From the NCBI GenBank assembly GCA_030077755.1, contig JAQJZZ010000014.1:1116001-1180000 (forward strand): DNA of 64,000 nt, read 5' to 3'. The notes under the pieces are model-generated. The model was not told the DNA's origin, did not search any database, and saw nothing but the letters and a program-made list of their open reading frames with translations. Below are positions 58,804 through 64,000 of the stretch, in pieces; the stretch's first letter is position 1; each line of letters starts with the position of its first letter. Both the position numbers and the translations under genes were made by a program. Source of the DNA: Filosporella fistucella. Taxonomy: Eukaryota; Ascomycota; Leotiomycetes; Helotiales.

Positions 58804-59695
58804 TCATGGCTTCTCGAAGAACCAGTATCTATTCATTATTAGCGGTTTGTTATATATATATATTTATGATGATAGAACTTACTCAGATGCGTACTGAACT
58901 TCAAAAGTAGCTGGCATGCCTTCACATGTTGCAGGCGCACTTCCACCAGCGGTATTTATTCTGTAGACTTCCTCCAAATTGCCAGTTGCTCCATCTCTTG
59001 TCAAAAGCTTCAACCATGGGACAGCTCCATTTCCTTGGCCGGCTTGACCTTTTGGTGCACCTGCAGGTGCAGGTACTGAACTGTTCTTTGCACAAGGAGC
59101 GTGGCCCAAGTCCAGGTTGTTGGTCTTCAGATCAAAGTCGGGTGTTGTTCCATTGGAGAAGTAATGATGTCCGCTGATTGCCAAGTTGGAGGGTGAGAGA
59201 GATGCTTGGTTTTGAGAAGAGAGATTGAATTGAAGGGCGACATTGGGAAGAGCAGCGAGGAGATCGGGATAAGTAGACGCGATACATGAAGCATTGTAGA
59301 GGGTTGCGATTGCTCCGAGTGCTACTGGGGGAGCAGTTGCATTTGTTGTCGAGCAAGAATAATTTTGTGTTCCACGTCCAATAGCCACATGCTTCAACCT
59401 GAGACCTTCTGAGACTGGTGGTAGAGGAGTTGGGGCTAGGTGTAAAAATTAGCTTTGCTCTGAGAGGGAAGATGGTGTACATACAAGCAATAGGAAGTTG
59501 TGCATTCTCCAAATTGCACACAGGTACTTGTGACATGGCTCTCCCAGCTTGTACTTTGTGTCCCAACATGGAAAAGTAATCTGCCAAAATCTTCATATCT
59601 TCTGGTCGCTCAGCGGCCCCGGCAGAGTATGTGAGAGTTGGTGCAGCAATGGCGACGGCGCACAGCGCCGAGGCAACCCATAAATTGCAATACAT
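58804..59695 (-). CDS. Secreted DUF3455 family protein
   Basis: Exons (minus) 59695..59485, 59435..58883 and 58828..58804; introns 49 and 54 nt; 262 aa. The signal peptide is MYCNLWVASALCAVAIAAP. The DUF3455 core is visible: LRLKHVAIGRGTQNYSC, AIATLYNASCIAS, SGHHYFSNGTTPDFDL, VPWLKLLTRDGATGN, EVYRINTAGGSAPATC, ending VQYASEYWFFEKP, with the final 8 codons in a 25-nt last exon. Databases sometimes label the family 'malate dehydrogenase', but it has no dehydrogenase fold motif. It is an extracellular protein of unknown activity. The last intron contains a (TA)n run. Confidence 0.85.
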
Positions 59696-59856
59696 TTTGA
59701 AGGTTGGAGGTGTTGGTATTAAGGATATTAGGGTTTGAGTCGGAGTCGAAGAGGACAAGAGAGGAAGAAATAAAACAGAAGTAACAGAAACAGAAACGGG
59801 AAGATCAACAGCCACGAGGGAGGAAAAGAAGTGTAGAGAGACTGGGTCGGAGGAGA

Positions 59857-59862
59857 TATATA
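59857..59862 (-). promoter_or_regulatory. candidate TATA box of the DUF3455 gene
   Basis: TATATA about 160 bp upstream of the ATG, followed by a pyrimidine-rich leader on the minus strand, a common arrangement in highly expressed fungal genes. Confidence 0.4.
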
Positions 59863-62121
59863 GTTGGGATGAGAAGATCGACTAGTGTCAAATCGAGTCG
59901 AATGGTAAGAGGTAAGAGGGTGGAGGGTGGAAGGTGGAAGGGGCTGAGATGATTGACGGAAAGATGGCTGTATGGAAGCTGACTGGACGAGAGCAGAGGC
60001 GCACTGATGATGATGATGAACGGATGGTGATGATAAGAAGGCGGCTTACCTGGCTGGGTCTTCAAACGGTCTTATAAAATGAGAGTCTGCGCGCAATCTC
60101 AACGAACATCCTTGAATTAGAATATCGAAGGTTGGGTGCGCCAGGCCCGTTTGCTGGTCGCCTCTCAAAATGGAATCTGGAAATAATTCAATTCATTGGA
60201 CCGGTCAAGGGTCCTTGGTTGGCGGCAGGCGCGATGCACCGACCAGGATTTCTAAAACGGGAGGAGACGAGGGGAGGGGAGAGAAGAAGATGTGGCAGGG
60301 GTACCGCTGTTCGCCGGCTAATCTCAGCCTGTCATACCCCTGTCCACACAAAGACCCACAGCTGTTCCTGACCTTTAAACGCCCCGTGAGAGGTATCGCT
60401 TGGCAGACGAATAGAAAGCAGAGACAGCCACCGAGAGTGGAGACTCAGAGCACGAACAAAAAGGACTTGGCTTGGAGAGCTGGACATGGGGGCCATCTGG
60501 TGGTCAACGCGGAAGCAGAAGGTGGGAGAAGTGGATACTCTGCGGAGCTTGACGAGGGAAACATTTCGTGTCTCAAAAGATCAGTCCGCAGAAACACGAA
60601 CAGCTGCACCGAACATCACCATCCGTAAATCGTGCACCTTTCGTCTGTTCAGATGGTAATTTTTCCTAATCCAGTATGCAAGCACCTGCATCCGAATCAT
60701 GTGTCAAAAAAAACCTACTGGTCGTCGGAACGCCGAATTTGATGGTACACATAATTAATTCAGCCTGTTCTTTCCAATGTTTGAAAGCGCTCGCTGGGAT
60801 TTCTAAAATGAGTTGCCGGTACGCAGTGTTACCTCACTTTCTGCTGTCTCCAAGACAAGCATCTGCTCTTCCACTTTACTTGACACTAGGCAAATGTTTG
60901 TACGTATGACCAAGTACACACATACATCCATCTGCACGCTTTGGCAGTGGAGCTCAACCGACAATCATTGGCCGTTCATATCACCGACAGGTCGGCAAAC
61001 GGCAACACAACTCCAAGTATCGTCTTGGTATCTTTCCACGCTGACGACGCTGCGCGCTTCCAAATACCAAGTCCTTATTCTCTTCTCCAGCGACAAACCT
61101 ACGCAGTTCTCCGCAGTACCAAGTCCCTCCAAGCTCAAGCCTCTGCGCGGTTGCCAAAAGTCCCAAGTCCTTCCAAGCCCTCTTCGCGCTTCAGTGGATA
61201 TATCTCCGTCCAACAAGACAACCGTCTACAATACAATACATAAACGCTCGGCCACAGGTTCAATAGACGCGATGGATTCGGAATGCTGTTCTGTGGGCGG
61301 GAGTATTGGCCCACAAGGCCCGCTTCTGAAAATAGACTTCTGGTTCTCTTCCCTCCCGAGTATTAGCGTTCTTTATTGCCGGGCGCTTCGAGAACCCGCT
61401 TAGCTCGGAGAGTATTTTTGGCTTCACCCATTTCCATTAGAGTGCGGCTCCACGAGGAAACAAGTGTCCAATTGAAAGGGAGATGCCAAATGACTTGCAG
61501 ATCAGCCTATGAGAGGGCGTTTACAATACCGGATCTAAGATTGATCGTCCCGGATATAGATACGTGCTATTTTTACTCCCGCTGCTTGGTCTTCGAGAAT
61601 ATGGATGGAAGTCATGAGCGATTCGAGGAACGTAAGGTAGCGCCAGGGAAGAAAGATGTACTGTACACATCGGGATTGACCAAGAGACTTAACGCCCTTG
61701 GATCGATAAGAATAATACCTGCGACAGCCCCAAGTTTCTAAGTTTCTTGTCTTGTCGTGTTCTCTATACGCAAGGAAATTGAAATTCGAAGTTCGCTTTT
61801 CAGAGACCAGGTCACGACCAAACGACCACGATACGCGGTATTGAAACCGGTTGTCCTACATACCCTACCTCCATTTACCTGTCCAGCGCCAACACCACAC
61901 CTTATTTCAACAGACATGGTTATCTAATTACCCCACAATCGACCACGAACAGGCCAGCCCATGCACAACTCTATGAACGCCGTCCCGCACCCCATAATAG
62001 AATCCAGGCACGACTGCTACTTCATTTAAGACACAGATATGCATGAACCAAAATACAACATGACACGAGATTTCTATTATAGCACATAATACATTGAATT
62101 TCCTATTTCATTTCCTACTCC
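59863..62121. other. intergenic, no gene recognised
   Basis: 2.3 kb. Open frames up to 196 codons exist on the plus strand but have mixed, low-complexity composition and overlap in several frames. The left part is the promoter of the DUF3455 gene and the right part the 3' UTR of COY1. Confidence 0.5.
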
Positions 62122-64000
62122 TCACGACCCTTTCTCGCTGAAACCTGCCTGCTGCCAATCCCCATGCGTCGAGTCTCCCCCAGAATTCGCTGCAATGGGT
62201 CCAGCAGCAGCGGCGGCGGCTACAGTTTGCCCCAGATTGCTAGCAGTTTGTTCCACATCCGTAGTTCCAAGCCAGTAGAGAGACATGAAAACTATAAGAT
62301 GTAATGCCACGCAGTATCCTGCAAATAGGTTGCGGCTCGTCCTGGTCGCAAGCACCATTCTTGTGATGGAGAACACTATTCGTTCTGGAAGACTCATACG
62401 TTTGTATGCTCGAGCTGATTCACGGCCTCTGAAGGCGGCGAAGGGAGATATATTTGATTCATACGCCGATCTATAACGATCGAGGGCAAGTCCAGACGAC
62501 GTTGAGTTTGAAATCTGTATCGTCGACGGATTTGGATTCGTTGCATAAGCTGATGCAGAGGATGACGTTGGCCCTCGATTATACGTCGACACATACCTAG
62601 TCTTCTCGTACAAATTTAGATTGTCTTTTTGTAGAGACGCAATCTCCTGGCGTAATGAGGACACCGTACGGTGACTTTCCGATAGCTCATTCTCAAGTTG
62701 TGTGTTCCTTTTCTTGAAACGGTCGCGCTGCGCTGTAATCATAGGTAATATCCCAGATCCACCACCTACAGGCTCTCCAGATCTAAGCGCTTCCAAAGAT
62801 GTCGTACCCAATGAAGCCGAGCGCGGATCAAATCCGGAAATGATAGATGACGTTGGGGAAACACGTCCCCCTTTACGTCCAAAATTTGCCGAGGACTGAG
62901 GGTACCGGCTGGCGTAAGTGCCAGCGACCGATGCCCCTGATGGGTATGCATTTGCACCATCATGAACATTTGCCAGATCGTTTTCCAGCGTGGCGTTCAA
63001 GTGCTGCGCTCTTTCTAATTCTGAATTGGTCTTGGAAAGCTCTTCTTGCATCGATTGCAAACGGCGTTGTAAGTCTTGGTGTGATACCCGTAAAATTGTC
63101 AATTCATCGCTGAGCTTTTTGTTACGGGCAAGTAGAAGTTGTTCCAAAGTATCGCCTTTGCCTTTACCGGAACCAGTTTCTACACCAGCCTGGGTGCCAT
63201 TTGTGGGCTCTGTGGCATCCCCTTCGTCATCATCGCCTGTCGAAAATTCGATGCTCTTCAGCACCTCTAGCTCCTGCTTGACATCCTCGTAATCGCTCCA
63301 TTTCTGGACCTTAGCCTTCAGAGAATCGCGCTCGTCCTTGAGCATTCCAATTTCTCGTTCCAGGGAACGCAATTTTCCGTCCAATTCTCTTTTCCGGGCG
63401 TCCCTTTCAACCCGAGCAGCATCAACCTTTCTTAACAGAGAAGAATTCTCTGATCGCATACGCATATATAACGGATCGTCTTCCAGGTTCAATGCAGGCT
63501 GTGTGGGTACTTGGGATGCTGCTTGGGCCAGCTCGATTCGAAGCTGCTCATTACGAGCTTCAACTTCTGCCAATCTTACACTTGTTCTCTCCAAATCCGA
63601 GTTGACCATTTCCAGCTCTGCACTCGTAACACTTCCACGACTCCCTTCCGCATTGTCGGATTGCCCGAGTCGCTGTGTAACTTCGTAGCTTGCCTTGATC
63701 TCATTCAAAAGTCGGTCTTGATTCTCGACCTTCTCCTCTAGTAGCTTTTCCTTAGCTTCCCAATTGTCTTTCTTCTCTTCCAAAACTGCCGCCCAAGAGC
63801 TTTCCACATCCTTGACTTTTGTCTCCAGACCTTCCTCAATGGACTTCCGTGCAGCTCTCTCAGCCTCTAATCTTGATTCAGTCTCTTCCAATTGTGACGT
63901 GAGCTTGCTAACACTCTTTTGGAGGTGTTCATTTTCTAGTGTGACCTTCGGTAATGTGTCTTCTGACAATAGGAGGGAGTCCACAGACGCTTCTAGGAGT
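62122..64000 (-). CDS. COY1: Golgi coiled-coil protein CASP/Coy1, C-terminal 626 codons (5' end outside window)
   Basis: The frame is open from the stop at 62122 to the window edge; the first residues seen are LLEASVDSLLLSEDTLPKV, so the start lies beyond 64000. Nearly all of it is heptad-rich coiled coil (LEETESRLEAERAARKSIEE, LRSLEREIGMLKDERDSL, QDLQRRLQSMQEELSKTN). A disordered insert follows (Gly/Ser, near 62730-62960), then the CASP C-terminal region: AQRDRFKKRNTQLENELSE, LRQEIASLQKDNLNLYEKTRY. It ends with a single TM anchor (FAGYCVALHLIVFMSLYWLG) and a short lumenal tail. CASP/Coy1 are tail-anchored golgins of intra-Golgi retrograde transport. No intron is present in the visible part. 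Confidence 0.92.
   Translation of the reverse strand, partial: LLEASVDSLLLSEDTLPKVTLENEHLQKSVSKLTSQLEETESRLEAERAARKSIEEGLETKVKDVESSWAAVLEEKKDNWEAKEKLLEEKVENQDRLLNEIKASYEVTQRLGQSDNAEGSRGSVTSAELEMVNSDLERTSVRLAEVEARNEQLRIELAQAASQVPTQPALNLEDDPLYMRMRSENSSLLRKVDAARVERDARKRELDGKLRSLEREIGMLKDERDSLKAKVQKWSDYEDVKQELEVLKSIEFSTGDDDEGDATEPTNGTQAGVETGSGKGKGDTLEQLLLARNKKLSDELTILRVSHQDLQRRLQSMQEELSKTNSELERAQHLNATLENDLANVHDGANAYPSGASVAGTYASRYPQSSANFGRKGGRVSPTSSIISGFDPRSASLGTTSLEALRSGEPVGGGSGILPMITAQRDRFKKRNTQLENELSESHRTVSSLRQEIASLQKDNLNLYEKTRYVSTYNRGPTSSSASAYATNPNPSTIQISNSTSSGLALDRYRSAYESNISPFAAFRGRESARAYKRMSLPERIVFSITRMVLATRTSRNLFAGYCVALHLIVFMSLYWLGTTDVEQTASNLGQTVAAAAAAGPIAANSGGDSTHGDWQQAGFSEKGS

Noticed and set aside
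60170..61403. Overlapping plus-strand frames of 100-196 codons
   Set aside because: Several frames are open at once, composition is mixed, and there are no motifs or splice-linked extensions.

Overview
The window is nuclear DNA of a filamentous ascomycete (Pezizomycotina). Genes are dense and split by short GT-AG introns, mostly 45-55 nt, with a CTAAC/CTGAC-like branch site near the acceptor. The encoded orthologs (Set3C Hos4-like, Clr5-domain protein, 2EXR proteins, WSC protein, PAS kinase) are typical of that group. The style would suit Leotiomycetes, but the sequence alone does not fix the species.

Layout, left to right. 0-9 kb: 3' end of a PAS kinase, a small unknown protein, a five-exon unknown gene, a degenerate 2EXR locus, and a PXA-domain protein whose last intron is swollen to 927 nt. 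9-15 kb: a CENP-B/psq-type DNA-binding protein (minus) with a long, gene-poor upstream region. 15-24.3 kb: a compact housekeeping block with RBG1/DRG1 (minus), DFG10 polyprenol reductase (plus), an ALKBH6-type dioxygenase (minus, 6 nt from the DFG10 stop), and the large ankyrin protein HOS4 (plus). 24.3-32.8 kb: an accessory stretch with two broken 2EXR genes, a Clr5+TPR gene, and an unidentified degraded coding relic. 32.8-38.2 kb: a surface and secreted set, made of a Pro/Thr repeat protein, a secreted L-asparaginase and a GPI-type WSC protein. A 166-bp MITE-like inverted-repeat element lies at 38.5 kb. 39.5-55.4 kb: a second housekeeping block with a zinc-finger/LysM protein, RSE1 (SF3b130), MSS51, a TFC7-like phosphatase-fold protein, a histidine acid phosphatase, a mitochondrial PPR protein and MTW1/MIS12. 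55.4-64 kb: mostly non-coding, with a secreted DUF3455 protein and the 3' part of the Golgi coiled-coil protein COY1/CASP.

No biosynthetic cluster, defence system or tRNA/rRNA gene was recognised. Shared functions are limited: MSS51 and the PPR protein both point to mitochondrial gene expression, DFG10 and COY1 to the secretory pathway, and the 32.8-38.2 kb and 58.8-59.7 kb genes to the cell exterior. The most unusual observations are the oversized intron, the MITE, the three decayed 2EXR loci with a further unidentified pseudogene, and an L-asparaginase intron that could be read through inside the catalytic motif. Exon coordinates were derived by hand from splice consensus, reading phase and remembered family sequences, not from transcripts.
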